From contig JAICLZ010000026.1 of NCBI GenBank assembly GCA_025929535.1, forward strand, positions 1 through 51,200: a stretch of DNA of 51,200 bases, written 5' to 3'. The notes beneath the pieces were generated by a model. The model worked only from the letters and a program-made list of their open reading frames with translations. It was not told where the DNA came from and ran no database searches. This DNA is from Gemmatimonadaceae bacterium (GTDB lineage Bacteria > Gemmatimonadota > Gemmatimonadetes > Gemmatimonadales > Gemmatimonadaceae). A program made the translations under genes and the position numbers. This document shows, one piece after another, positions 40,849-49,027 of the stretch; position 1 is the stretch's first letter, and every line of letters begins with the position of its first letter.

Positions 40849-42606
40849 TTGTCGCCCCACACGGCCAACGGTAATTTTCACCTTGTGAACGCTCCCGCCG
40901 TGCGCCTCCGCAAGCCGTCCCGGTGGGTGCTCCCCAGCGCCCTCGATGAGGCGGCCGTCGCGGCCCTGGCGAGCGAGCTCCACCTGCCCCCCGTCATCTG
41001 CGAGCTGCTGATCCGCCGCGGATACGACACGCCGGATAGCGCAAAGCGCTATTTGCGGCCCCGTCTCGAGCAGCTGCACGATCCCGCGCTCATGCTCGGC
41101 ATGGCCGCCGCCGTCGAGCGGCTGGTGCGCGCCATCCGCGAGCACGAGCGCATCGTGATTCACGGCGACTACGACGTGGATGGGATGTGCTCGACCACGG
41201 TGCTGCTGCGCACGATTCGCACACTGGGCGGAGATGCCGTGCCGTTCATCCCGCGTCGCATCGAGGACGGCTACGATCTCTCGCTCGCCGGCGTGAACGC
41301 GGCCATCGAGGCGAACGCGAAGGTGCTCGTCACCTGCGATTGCGGCACCAATGCGCTTGCACCGGTTGCGGTGGCGTGCGAGGCCGGAATCGACGTCATC
41401 GTCACCGATCACCATCTGCCGAGCGGCCCGTTGCCGTCGTGCCTGTCGGTGCTGAATCCGAAGCGCGATGGATGCGGGTATCCGGACAAGGATCTCGCGG
41501 CCGCCGGCATCGCGTTCAAGCTCGCGCTCGCGCTCACGCGGACGATGGGCGGCCAGGAAGATGATGTTTACCGAATGCTCGATCTGGTCGCGCTCGCAAC
41601 CATCGCGGATGTGGCGCCCTTGCGCGGCGAGAATCGCGTGCTCGCGCGCGCGGGGCTCAGGGTGATGAAGGAGGCGCCCAATCAGGGTGTTCGCGCGCTC
41701 ATCCGCTCGTCGGGGCTCGAGGGAAAGCCGCTCAATGCCGGTCGCATCGGCTTCATCCTCGCGCCCAGACTCAACGCAGTGGGGCGCATGGGGCACGCGC
41801 TGCGCGGCGTCGAGCTCCTGATGTGCGAGAAGGAGCACGAGGCGAATGCGATCGCCCGTGAGATGGAGGAGCTCAATCGCCGCCGCCAGGAAGTCGATCG
41901 CAAGACGCTCGCGCGCGCGCGCGAGCTCATCGACCGGCTCGATCTCAACGCCACGCACGGCATCGTCCTCGCGGAGGAGGGGTGGCACCCGGGCGTGATC
42001 GGCATCGTCGCATCCCGGCTGATCGAAGAACACGGTCGCCCGGTGCTCCTCATCGCGCTCGATGGCGAGGAAGGGAAGGGCTCGGGTCGCTCGATCTCCG
42101 CCTTCGATTTGCACGCCGCGCTCACCGAGTGCCGCGACCTGCTCGTTCGATTTGGCGGACACCGCGCCGCAGCCGGCGTAACCGTTGCGCGCGAGAAGAT
42201 TCCCGAGCTCGCGCGCCGCTTCAACGAGATCGCGATCGCGCAGCTCACGGTGGACGATCTCGTGGCCGAGTTGCGCGTGGATCTCGAGCTGCCCATCTCG
42301 AGCGCCACGCTCGAGCTCGAGGCGCTGCTCCGTCACTTCGAGCCCTTCGGCCCGTCCAATCCCACGCCGGTGATCGTCTCGCGCGGCGTGCGGCTCGCAG
42401 CGCCGCCGCGCGTGCTCGGCGATGGACACGTGAAGTTGCGGCTGCAAACCGATACGGGAGAGCTCGAGGCGATCGGCTGGGGAATGGCGTTCCTGGCGAG
42501 CGAGCTCGACGTGTCCACGCCCTTCGACATTGCCTATCGTCTCGAGCGCGACGACTGGAACGGCGCGCCGCGGCTGCAGGCGAAGCTCGCCTCCGTGCAC
42601 CAGTAG
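40849..42606 (+). CDS. recJ: Single-stranded-DNA-specific exonuclease RecJ
   Basis: This DHH-family 5'-3' exonuclease of 585 residues works in recombinational and mismatch repair. Motifs are IHGDYDVDGMCSTT, CDCGTNA, the DHH of VTDHHLPSG, the ATIADVAPL segment, and the DHHA1 motif RFGGHRAAAG. The C-terminal OB domain contains FEPFGPSNPTPV. The TTG at 40849 is the longest start; a GTG at 40885 (protein beginning NAPAVRLRKP) is plausible. Between them no homology is expected. Confidence 0.94.
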   Translation: MSPHTANGNFHLVNAPAVRLRKPSRWVLPSALDEAAVAALASELHLPPVICELLIRRGYDTPDSAKRYLRPRLEQLHDPALMLGMAAAVERLVRAIREHERIVIHGDYDVDGMCSTTVLLRTIRTLGGDAVPFIPRRIEDGYDLSLAGVNAAIEANAKVLVTCDCGTNALAPVAVACEAGIDVIVTDHHLPSGPLPSCLSVLNPKRDGCGYPDKDLAAAGIAFKLALALTRTMGGQEDDVYRMLDLVALATIADVAPLRGENRVLARAGLRVMKEAPNQGVRALIRSSGLEGKPLNAGRIGFILAPRLNAVGRMGHALRGVELLMCEKEHEANAIAREMEELNRRRQEVDRKTLARARELIDRLDLNATHGIVLAEEGWHPGVIGIVASRLIEEHGRPVLLIALDGEEGKGSGRSISAFDLHAALTECRDLLVRFGGHRAAAGVTVAREKIPELARRFNEIAIAQLTVDDLVAELRVDLELPISSATLELEALLRHFEPFGPSNPTPVIVSRGVRLAAPPRVLGDGHVKLRLQTDTGELEAIGWGMAFLASELDVSTPFDIAYRLERDDWNGAPRLQAKLASVHQ

Positions 42607-42611
42607 CGCGG

Positions 42612-43127
42612 ATGCGCATCGTCGCGGGGCGATGGCGCGGGCGCACCATCGCCGCCCCTCGCGGCACCTCCGTCCGCCCCACCGCCGATCGCGTGCGCGA
42701 GGCGTGGATGAGCATTCTCCAGAACGATCTGCCCGGCGCCACCATTCTGGATCTCTTCTCGGGCTCTGGCGCGCTGGGGCTCGAGGCCCTGTCGCGCGGT
42801 GCGTCGCACGCCACCTTCGTCGAGTCGGCGGCATCGAGCCTCGCATCGCTTCAATCGAACATCGAGCAGCTCGGCGCATCGGACGCTGCCACCGTGGTTC
42901 GCATGGACGCGCTCCGCTTTCTCGCCACGGCCGGCGAGCTCGCCTACGATGTGGCCTTCGCCGATCCTCCCTACCGGAAGGACCTTGCCACCGGGGTAGC
43001 GGAACGCTGGCGCGACGTGCGATTCTCGCGCATTCTGGCCATCGAGCATGCGGCGACCGAGACAATCCCCAGCGGGGGAGACACTCGACGGTATGGCAGC
43101 ACCGCGCTCACGTTCTACCGCGCCTGA
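42612..43127 (+). CDS. rsmD: 16S rRNA m2G966 methyltransferase RsmD
   Basis: This 171-residue SAM-dependent methyltransferase methylates G966 of 16S rRNA. It begins MRIVAGRWRGRTI, followed by RPTADRVREAWMSIL, the SAM loop ILDLFSGSGALGLEALSRGA, and the catalytic AFADPPYRKD. The ATG lies 5 bases after the recJ stop. The rsmD-coaD pair is common in bacteria. Confidence 0.95.
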   Translation: MRIVAGRWRGRTIAAPRGTSVRPTADRVREAWMSILQNDLPGATILDLFSGSGALGLEALSRGASHATFVESAASSLASLQSNIEQLGASDAATVVRMDALRFLATAGELAYDVAFADPPYRKDLATGVAERWRDVRFSRILAIEHAATETIPSGGDTRRYGSTALTFYRA

Positions 43128-43165
43128 TCGTTTCGGCTCCGCACCGTCCCGCACCCCACGAGCTC

Positions 43166-43675
43166 ATGCCCATCGCGATCTACGCTGGCAGCTTCGATCC
43201 CGTCACGCGCGGCCACGAGGATCTCATGTGGCGAAGCCTCACCTTCGTCGACAAGCTGATCGTCGCGGTAGCCGTCAACTCGGCCAAGCAGCCGCTGTTC
43301 ACCATTGCCGAACGCGTGAGCCTGATCCGCGACAGCATCGGGAACGATCCCCGCATCGAGGTGCGGGAGTTCAACGGTCTTCTCGTGGACTTCGCGCGCG
43401 AGATGGGCGCGACGCTGTCCATTCGCGGGCTGCGCGCCGTGGCGGATTTCGAGTACGAATATCAGATGGCTTTAATGAATCGCCACCTGAACGCCCATCT
43501 CGAAACGGTGTTCATGGTGCCGAGCATCGACCGAACGTACATCAGCTCGAGCGTCGTGCGGGAGGTGGCGCGCTACGGGGGCAACACCTCCGGTCTGGTG
43601 CATCCGGTGGTCGATTCAGCGCTCCGCGCGCGCTTCGAGCAGGTGACCAGCCGTGGTGGAGCGGGCGAGTCCTGA
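43166..43675 (+). CDS. coaD: Phosphopantetheine adenylyltransferase CoaD
   Basis: This 169-residue enzyme transfers AMP from ATP to 4'-phosphopantetheine in coenzyme A synthesis. It begins MPIAIYAGSFDPVTRGHEDL, where the nucleotidyltransferase motif TxGH reads TRGH, and includes RGLRAVADFEYEYQMALMN and the ISSS-V-RE motif. The ATG at 43166 is selected. It lies 38 bases after rsmD. Confidence 0.96.
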   Translation: MPIAIYAGSFDPVTRGHEDLMWRSLTFVDKLIVAVAVNSAKQPLFTIAERVSLIRDSIGNDPRIEVREFNGLLVDFAREMGATLSIRGLRAVADFEYEYQMALMNRHLNAHLETVFMVPSIDRTYISSSVVREVARYGGNTSGLVHPVVDSALRARFEQVTSRGGAGES

Positions 43676-43849
43676 TGCGGCGCTCCAGCACACTGTGGAC
43701 GAAGATTTGCATTAACCCGCCCAGTTCGAGGCGCACGCCGCTTATCTTTCGCGCCGCGCGCGCACAGGCGACATTATGATGCGACAGGGCGAGCGTCTCT
43801 TCGCCACTGTCACGGCGAACGAGCGCAGATCTCGACGGGAGAACGGGAC
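43676..43849 (+). promoter_or_regulatory. Leader of the partner-switching operon
   Basis: These 174 bases precede the STAS gene. A ribosome-binding GGAG lies eight bases before its ATG. An ATG at 43776 begins a 25-codon open frame whose TGA overlaps the STAS start (ATGA at 43850-43853), which could be a translationally coupled leader peptide rich in Arg. No clear -35/-10 pair was identified. Confidence 0.35.
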
Positions 43850-44182
43850 ATGAGCTTCGCGATAAAGAAGCAGGGAGACATTGTCGTGGTGGACGTAGAG
43901 GGGCAGTTGATCGTCGGCAACCGCCAGGAGCTCAAGCAGCGGGTGCTCGATGAGCTCGAAAAGGGCGAGCGCAAATTCCTGATCGACTTCAGCCAGACCG
44001 GCTACATCGATAGCTCCGGACTCGGCGTGCTGGTTTCGCTGTCGAAAAAGATCCGTGAGCAGGGCGGCGAGCTTCGTCTCGCCAACCTCAACGATGACCT
44101 GAAGACGCTCTTCGAGCTCACCAAGCTCGACACCCTGTTCCAGATCTCCGACACGAGGGAACGGGCGCTGGAGACCTTCTGA
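43850..44182 (+). CDS. STAS-domain anti-sigma factor antagonist
   Basis: This 110-residue STAS protein is of the SpoIIAA/RsbV type. When not phosphorylated it binds its kinase and releases the sigma factor or other target. The phosphoacceptor motif is YIDSSGLGVL (Ser55 or Ser56). It is followed by a RsbW-like kinase and a SpoIIE phosphatase, giving a full partner-switching set. No sigma factor gene is adjacent, so the downstream target is unknown. Confidence 0.94.
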   Translation: MSFAIKKQGDIVVVDVEGQLIVGNRQELKQRVLDELEKGERKFLIDFSQTGYIDSSGLGVLVSLSKKIREQGGELRLANLNDDLKTLFELTKLDTLFQISDTRERALETF

Positions 44183-44205
44183 CCGAGCACCCCGGCGAGA
44201 CTCGC

Positions 44206-44661
44206 ATGGGTGCGAGCAACTCACCGTCGTTCTTCCCGGATCGCGTGCACATTGCGCTCGAGATCGAGATTCCGAGCGATGTACGCTACATCGAGCGCGT
44301 GGTGGAGATCGTCGCGATGCAGTGCGCGCAGTTCGCGTATCCGGCACGCCAGCGCTGCCTCAACATCCCCGTCGCGCTCAGTGAGGCGCTCTCCAACGCG
44401 ATCCTGCGTGGCAATGGAGAGCGGGTTGGCGCGCGCGTGCAGGTGAAGGTGGATGTCACGCGGGAGCGTCTCATCCTCGAGGTGCTCGACGAGGGGCTCG
44501 GGTTCGACTTCGAGGACTGCCTCACGGATCCCACGGAGCCCGGCAATCTCGAGCGGGAAGATGGGAGGGGACTCTTTCTCATGACGCAGCTCATGGATCG
44601 TATCGAGCGTTTTTCGAACCAGGGCAACGTGGTTCGGATGACGCTCACGCGCAATGATTGA
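44206..44661 (+). CDS. RsbW-like anti-sigma factor serine kinase (GHKL ATPase)
   Basis: This 151-residue GHKL ATPase is of the RsbW/SpoIIAB type. It has an N-box ALSEALSNAILRGN (E60, N64), where the usual His before Gly is Arg, a G1-box DEGLGFDF and G2-box DGRGLFLM. It would phosphorylate the STAS protein and sequester a target. The gene overlaps the phosphatase by eight bases. Confidence 0.9.
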   Translation: MGASNSPSFFPDRVHIALEIEIPSDVRYIERVVEIVAMQCAQFAYPARQRCLNIPVALSEALSNAILRGNGERVGARVQVKVDVTRERLILEVLDEGLGFDFEDCLTDPTEPGNLEREDGRGLFLMTQLMDRIERFSNQGNVVRMTLTRND

Positions 44662-46249
44662 CCTGATCGCGCTGCTCACTGCGTTTCGCGACGGTACGGG
44701 CGCAGCGGCTGCGGTGTGGCTGGGTGACGAGTCGCGCCCTCCAACGCGAATCGCCTCGAGCGTTCCGGCGCTGGGCATCCTGGGCTGGACGCCGCCGCTG
44801 GAAAACGTCGCGATGCAGATCGTGGAGTCGCCGAGCGGGCCTGTGATCATCTCGCGGATCCCCGGCCCGCGCAGGGCGTGGATCGTCGCCGGCCCGTCGC
44901 CCGTTCCCCAGGCGCCGCTCGAGAGCTATGCGCGTTTTCTCAGCGCGATCGTCGGGCAGTATCTCCAGTCCTCGCTGGAGGTGGAGCACGCCGCGAACGA
45001 GTTGGCCGAGCGCTACGAGGAGATCAACCTCCTCTACACGATCACCGAGATTCTCGGACGCACCGTGTCGCTGGAGGAAGCGGCGGCAACGATCCTGAAG
45101 GAAATCTCCGAAACGGTGGGCGCGCGACGCGGCTCGATTCTCGTGCACGATCGGGTCACGGATACGCTGCAGACCGTGGCGGCAATCGGCGGGGTGGTGC
45201 TCGAGATTCCGCCGATCGCCGTGAACGATCCCGCGAGCGTCTCGGCGCGCGTGTTTCGCGAGCAGCACGCGATGGTCGCGGAAGGCGCCGACATGCCATG
45301 CGAGGCAGAGAACGCATATCGGCGTGGCACGATGCTCTCGGTGCCGATCATGTGGACGCTGCCGCACGGCGGCATGGAGCCGCTCGGCGTCGTGAACCTG
45401 TCGGACCGCTACTCCGATCAGCCATTCAGTGCCGGAGATCAGAAGCTGATCGCGGCGATCGCGACGCAGATCGGCACCGCGATTCAGAACACGCGGCTCG
45501 TGCGCGCATCGCTGAGTCAGCAGCGGCTGATCCAGGAGCTCGCGCTCGCGCACGATCTGCAGATGAAGCTGCTCCCGCGTGCCGAGATCGTGGCGCCAGA
45601 GGCAACGGTCGCGGCGCGCGTCGTGCCGGCGGAGAGCGTTGGCGGCGACTTCTACAATCTCTTTCGGCTCTCGCCTCATCGCACGGGTGTCATGATCGGC
45701 GACGTGTCGAGCCACGGCTATCGCGCGGCGCTCATCATGGCGCTCGCGATGAGCGCGTCGGCCATCCACGCGCAGGCCTCGCCCGATCCCGATGCGGTGC
45801 TCGCGGCGCTCGAGGGCACGCTGCGCGAGGAGCTCATGACGACGGAGATGTTCATCACGGCCTTTTACGGCGTGATCGACCGGAGCGCGCAGTCGCTGCG
45901 CTACGCGAACACCGGACATCCCCACGCCTTCCACGTCTCGTTCGACGGAACGATCGAGCGGCTGCCGGCCATCGATCCGCCCATCGGGATGGTCGAGTCG
46001 CTGCCGCATGCGCGGTCGCGCCCCTGGATCTCGCGACGCGACCTGCTGCTGCTGTTCACCGACGGCGTGAGCGATGCGCGCAACCGCTTCGGTGTCCGGC
46101 TCGGCGAGCAGGCCGTGCTCGACATCGTGCAGCGGTATCGATCGGAGTCTCCGGACGCGATCATGCACCGTGTCTTCGACGAGCTCGCGGAACACACCGG
46201 AGAGGCCGTGCAGCGCGACGATCTCGCGGTAGTGATCGTTCGCAGCTGA
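44654..46249 (+). CDS. GAF-domain SpoIIE/RsbU-type serine phosphatase
   Basis: This 531-residue phosphatase of the PPM family dephosphorylates STAS antagonists. The N-terminal ~110 residues form an unidentified domain. A GAF domain follows at about 125-285 (LYTITEILGRTVSLEEAA, RRGSILVHDR). The C-terminal SpoIIE domain has VGGDFYN, MIGDVSSHGYRAALIM, FTDGVSDARN and RDDLAVVIV, the metal-binding aspartates. The GAF domain could sense a ligand or redox state. No membrane helix is seen. The ATG overlaps the RsbW gene. Confidence 0.93.
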   Translation: MIDLIALLTAFRDGTGAAAAVWLGDESRPPTRIASSVPALGILGWTPPLENVAMQIVESPSGPVIISRIPGPRRAWIVAGPSPVPQAPLESYARFLSAIVGQYLQSSLEVEHAANELAERYEEINLLYTITEILGRTVSLEEAAATILKEISETVGARRGSILVHDRVTDTLQTVAAIGGVVLEIPPIAVNDPASVSARVFREQHAMVAEGADMPCEAENAYRRGTMLSVPIMWTLPHGGMEPLGVVNLSDRYSDQPFSAGDQKLIAAIATQIGTAIQNTRLVRASLSQQRLIQELALAHDLQMKLLPRAEIVAPEATVAARVVPAESVGGDFYNLFRLSPHRTGVMIGDVSSHGYRAALIMALAMSASAIHAQASPDPDAVLAALEGTLREELMTTEMFITAFYGVIDRSAQSLRYANTGHPHAFHVSFDGTIERLPAIDPPIGMVESLPHARSRPWISRRDLLLLFTDGVSDARNRFGVRLGEQAVLDIVQRYRSESPDAIMHRVFDELAEHTGEAVQRDDLAVVIVRS

Positions 46250-46260
46250 GCGGCGCGCGC

Positions 46261-47058
46261 ATGCGGCCGCCGCCCGTTCGCAAGAGTCTCGGCCAGCACT
46301 TTCTCACCGATCCCCGCATTCTCGCGCGCATCGCGGACGCGGTCGCACTCGATCCGCATGAAACGGTCGTCGAGATAGGACCGGGGCGAGGCTCGCTCAC
46401 GGACGCGCTGCTCGCGCGTGCGGGACGCGTGGTCGCAGTCGAGATCGACCCGAAGCTCGTCGAGCTGCTGCGCGAGAAGTACGCGCACGAGTCACGCCTC
46501 ACCATCATCGAAGCGGACGTGCTCGACGTGAATCTCGGCCACGCCGCCGGCGGCGAGTACGCGCTCGCCGGCAACGTGCCCTACTACATCACGACTCCGA
46601 TTCTATTCCAGGCGTTGAAACAGCCGCGCGCGCTGCGATCCGTGCTGCTCGTACAGCGCGAGGTGGCCGCGCGCATGGCGGCCGAGCCCGGAGCCGAAGA
46701 TTACGGCGCATTGTCGGTGAACGTGCAGGCTGTCGCGCGCGTGGAGATGCTGTTCCGCATTCCGGCCGGCGCGTTCACTCCCCCGCCTCGGGTGGATAGT
46801 GCAGTGGTCCGCGTGACGCCGCGGGCGGAGCCCGTGGTGCGGCCGGGCGACGAGGAATCGTTCCGGATCTTCGTGCAGGCTGCGTTCGCGCTCAGGCGAA
46901 AGCAGATGCGGCGCGTGGTGCGCACGATTGGGGCGCGGAGCGTGGAGGAAGCCGAGCGCGCGCTTGCGGCGAGCGGCGTCGATCCCGATGCGCGTCCGGA
47001 GACGCTCAGCGCGACACAGTTCCATGGGCTGGGCCGCGCGCTCGGGCTCTGGGGCTGA
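46261..47058 (+). CDS. rsmA: 16S rRNA dimethyladenosine transferase RsmA/KsgA
   Basis: This 265-residue enzyme dimethylates A1518 and A1519 of 16S rRNA. It begins with KSLGQHFLTDPRIL, has the SAM loop VVEIGPGRGSLTDALL, the catalytic NVPYYITTPIL, and the C-terminal RRKQMRRV. The ATG at 46261 follows the phosphatase by 11 bases. It converges with rex, ending three bases from it. Confidence 0.96.
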   Translation: MRPPPVRKSLGQHFLTDPRILARIADAVALDPHETVVEIGPGRGSLTDALLARAGRVVAVEIDPKLVELLREKYAHESRLTIIEADVLDVNLGHAAGGEYALAGNVPYYITTPILFQALKQPRALRSVLLVQREVAARMAAEPGAEDYGALSVNVQAVARVEMLFRIPAGAFTPPPRVDSAVVRVTPRAEPVVRPGDEESFRIFVQAAFALRRKQMRRVVRTIGARSVEEAERALAASGVDPDARPETLSATQFHGLGRALGLWG

Positions 47059-47061
47059 GCG

Positions 47062-47709
47062 CTACTCGCGATTCGAGAGCGCGAAGGACAGCCGCTCCAG
47101 CTCCATCGCCATGTTCACGGTGTTGAGCGTGACATCGGCCGGCACGTGCAGTTGAATCGGCGCGAAGCTCATGATGCCGGTGATCCCCGCGGCGACCACC
47201 TGGTCCACCACGCGCTGGGCCGCCGACGCCGGCACCGCGATCACGGCAATATCCACGGGACGCTCGCGATTGTCCTCGGCGATCGCCTCGATCGGCAGGA
47301 CGGGAAGATTGTAGACCTCGCGTCCGATCTTCGCCGGATCCGAATCGTAAAGCCCGACCACACGGAAGCCTCGCTGCTGGAATCCCTCGTACTGCGCGAG
47401 CGCGGAGCCGATCTTGCCGATGCCGACGATGATGACCCGCCAATCGCGCTCGAGCCCCAGAATGCGCCGCATGCTCTGGGTGAGCTCGGCGACCTGATAG
47501 CCGAGTCCCCGTTTTCCGAAGGAGCCGAAAAAGGAGAGATCCTTTCGCACCTGCGCCGAGGTCGTGCCGCCTCGCGCCGCCAGCTCATCGCTGGACACGG
47601 TCGTGAGTCCCGCATTCTCGAACTCCTCGAGAAATCGCAGGTACAGTGACAGGCGTCGAACGGTCGAGTCGGCGATCCGCTTCAAGGGCATGGGGGCTTG
47701 TGAATTCAT
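47062..47709 (-). CDS. rex: Redox-sensing transcriptional repressor Rex
   Basis: This 215-residue repressor senses the NADH/NAD+ ratio. The N-terminal winged helix has TTSAQVRKDLSFFGSFGKRG, the NAD fold has VGIGKIGSALAQY, and the C-terminal domain-swapped helix closes the dimer. A perfect Rex operator covers its ATG at 47709. Alternatively translation may begin at the ATG at 47691, where homology to other Rex proteins begins (MPLKRIADSTVRRL). Autorepression is likely. The gene is divergent from arcA. Confidence 0.95.
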   Translation of the reverse strand: MNSQAPMPLKRIADSTVRRLSLYLRFLEEFENAGLTTVSSDELAARGGTTSAQVRKDLSFFGSFGKRGLGYQVAELTQSMRRILGLERDWRVIIVGIGKIGSALAQYEGFQQRGFRVVGLYDSDPAKIGREVYNLPVLPIEAIAEDNRERPVDIAVIAVPASAAQRVVDQVVAAGITGIMSFAPIQLHVPADVTLNTVNMAMELERLSFALSNRE

Positions 47710-47715
47710 TCACAA
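47698..47715. promoter_or_regulatory. rex: Rex operator (ROP site)
   Basis: TTGTGAATTCATTCACAA is a palindrome with arms TTGTGAA/TTCACAA around TTCA, matching the known Rex consensus TTGTGAA-N4-TTCACAA exactly. It overlaps the rex start codon at 47707-47709 and sits 77 bases before arcA. A candidate minus-strand -10, TATCTT (47714-47719), overlaps its edge, so binding should block rex transcription. Confidence 0.9.
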
Positions 47716-47791
47716 GATAGGAGGACGGCTACCCGCAGTCCAGTTGAACGCTGGCTCATGCCGCGCCTGCGCCGTTAAGTTGTGTGCACTC

Positions 47792-49027
47792 ATGCCAGTA
47801 CACGTTTCTTCAGAGATCGGCCGGCTCCGCTCGGTGCTCGTGCACCTCCCGGGTCAGGAGCTCCTCGCGGTGACGCCCGACACCCGCGAAGACTTCCTCT
47901 ACGACGACATCATCGACCTCGAGAACGCCCAGAAGGAGCACCGGCGTCTGGTAGCGATTCTGGAGCGTTTCACCACGGTGCTCTCCGTGCGCGACCTGCT
48001 CGCGGATGTCGTCGCGATCCCCGCCGCGCGCGACCTTCTCGTGCGGGAGACGCTCGACATCGTTCCCTCGGGACCGCTCGCGAACAAGATCGAGGAGCGC
48101 AGTGCGGAAAAGCTCGTGGAGATGCTCATCGAAGGCGAAGAGGAGGAGCCGGGGCCGCTCGCGCGATCGCTCAACGAAGGTGGCTACCTGCTGCCGCCGC
48201 TGCCGAATCTGTTCTTCACGCGCGACACCGCGATGGTGGTCAACGATCACGTGATGATCGGCTCGATGCGCTATCCGGTGCGCTGGTCGGAAGAGCTGAT
48301 CATGAAGCTGCTCTTTCTCCATCACCCGCTGCTGGCGAACAAGGGCATTCTCTACGACGGTGCGGCCGAGCGGCGGCACAACTACACGCTCGAGGGCGGC
48401 GATGTGCATCCGCTGCGCCACGACACGGTGATCATCGGCTTCAGCGAGCGGTCGAGTCCCGCTGCCATCGATTTCCTCACCTGCAGACTCTTCGAGGAGA
48501 CGTCGATCACCAACGTGATCGTCGTGGTCATGCCGAAGGAGAACACGGCGATTCACCTCGACATGATCTTCACGCAGCTCGATCGCGACCTGTGCGCGGT
48601 GTATCCGCCGCACTTCATCGGCCCCGAGCGGCTGCCGATTCTCTTTCGCAAGAAGGGGAACGATCAGATGCAGGAGATGCCGAACGTCTTCGCCGCGCTC
48701 GAGCACGTGGGCCTTCCAATGACGCCGGTCTTCTGCGGCGGCACGCGTCGCGCCGTTCAGGAGCGTGAGCAGTGGGCGAGCGGATGCAACTTCGTGGCGA
48801 TGCGTCCGGGGGTGATCCTCTCCTACTCCCGCAACGAGGCGACGATCGCGGAAATGCAGAAGTGCGGCTTCCGCGTCGTGACGTCGGCTGCCTTTCTCAA
48901 GGGTGAAGAGCGCGTGGTCGAGGGCGAGCGTGCGGTCATCACCTTCCAGGGCTCCGAGCTCGTGCGCGCGGGAGGCGGCCCGCGATGCATGACGCTCCCC
49001 GTCCATCGCGAGGATCCGTGGGACTGA
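47792..49027 (+). CDS. arcA: Arginine deiminase
   Basis: This 411-residue enzyme of the guanidino-modifying family converts arginine to citrulline and ammonia, the first step of the arginine deiminase pathway. Signs are SEIGRLRSVLVHLPGQEL at the N terminus, the substrate motif FFTRDTAMVV, the EGGDVHPL site (Glu/Asp/His) and the catalytic Cys399 in GGGPRCMTLP. Neither arcB nor arcC is nearby, so ATP yield depends on genes elsewhere. The Rex operator upstream suggests redox control. Confidence 0.93.
   Translation: MPVHVSSEIGRLRSVLVHLPGQELLAVTPDTREDFLYDDIIDLENAQKEHRRLVAILERFTTVLSVRDLLADVVAIPAARDLLVRETLDIVPSGPLANKIEERSAEKLVEMLIEGEEEEPGPLARSLNEGGYLLPPLPNLFFTRDTAMVVNDHVMIGSMRYPVRWSEELIMKLLFLHHPLLANKGILYDGAAERRHNYTLEGGDVHPLRHDTVIIGFSERSSPAAIDFLTCRLFEETSITNVIVVVMPKENTAIHLDMIFTQLDRDLCAVYPPHFIGPERLPILFRKKGNDQMQEMPNVFAALEHVGLPMTPVFCGGTRRAVQEREQWASGCNFVAMRPGVILSYSRNEATIAEMQKCGFRVVTSAAFLKGEERVVEGERAVITFQGSELVRAGGGPRCMTLPVHREDPWD

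Noticed and set aside
39856..43065. Very long minus-strand open frame (over 1000 codons) opposite dnaG, the zinc-ribbon gene, recJ and rsmD
   Set aside because: High-GC coding strands give long antisense frames. The composition is Arg/His/Ala rich with no domain, while the plus strand holds four clear genes.
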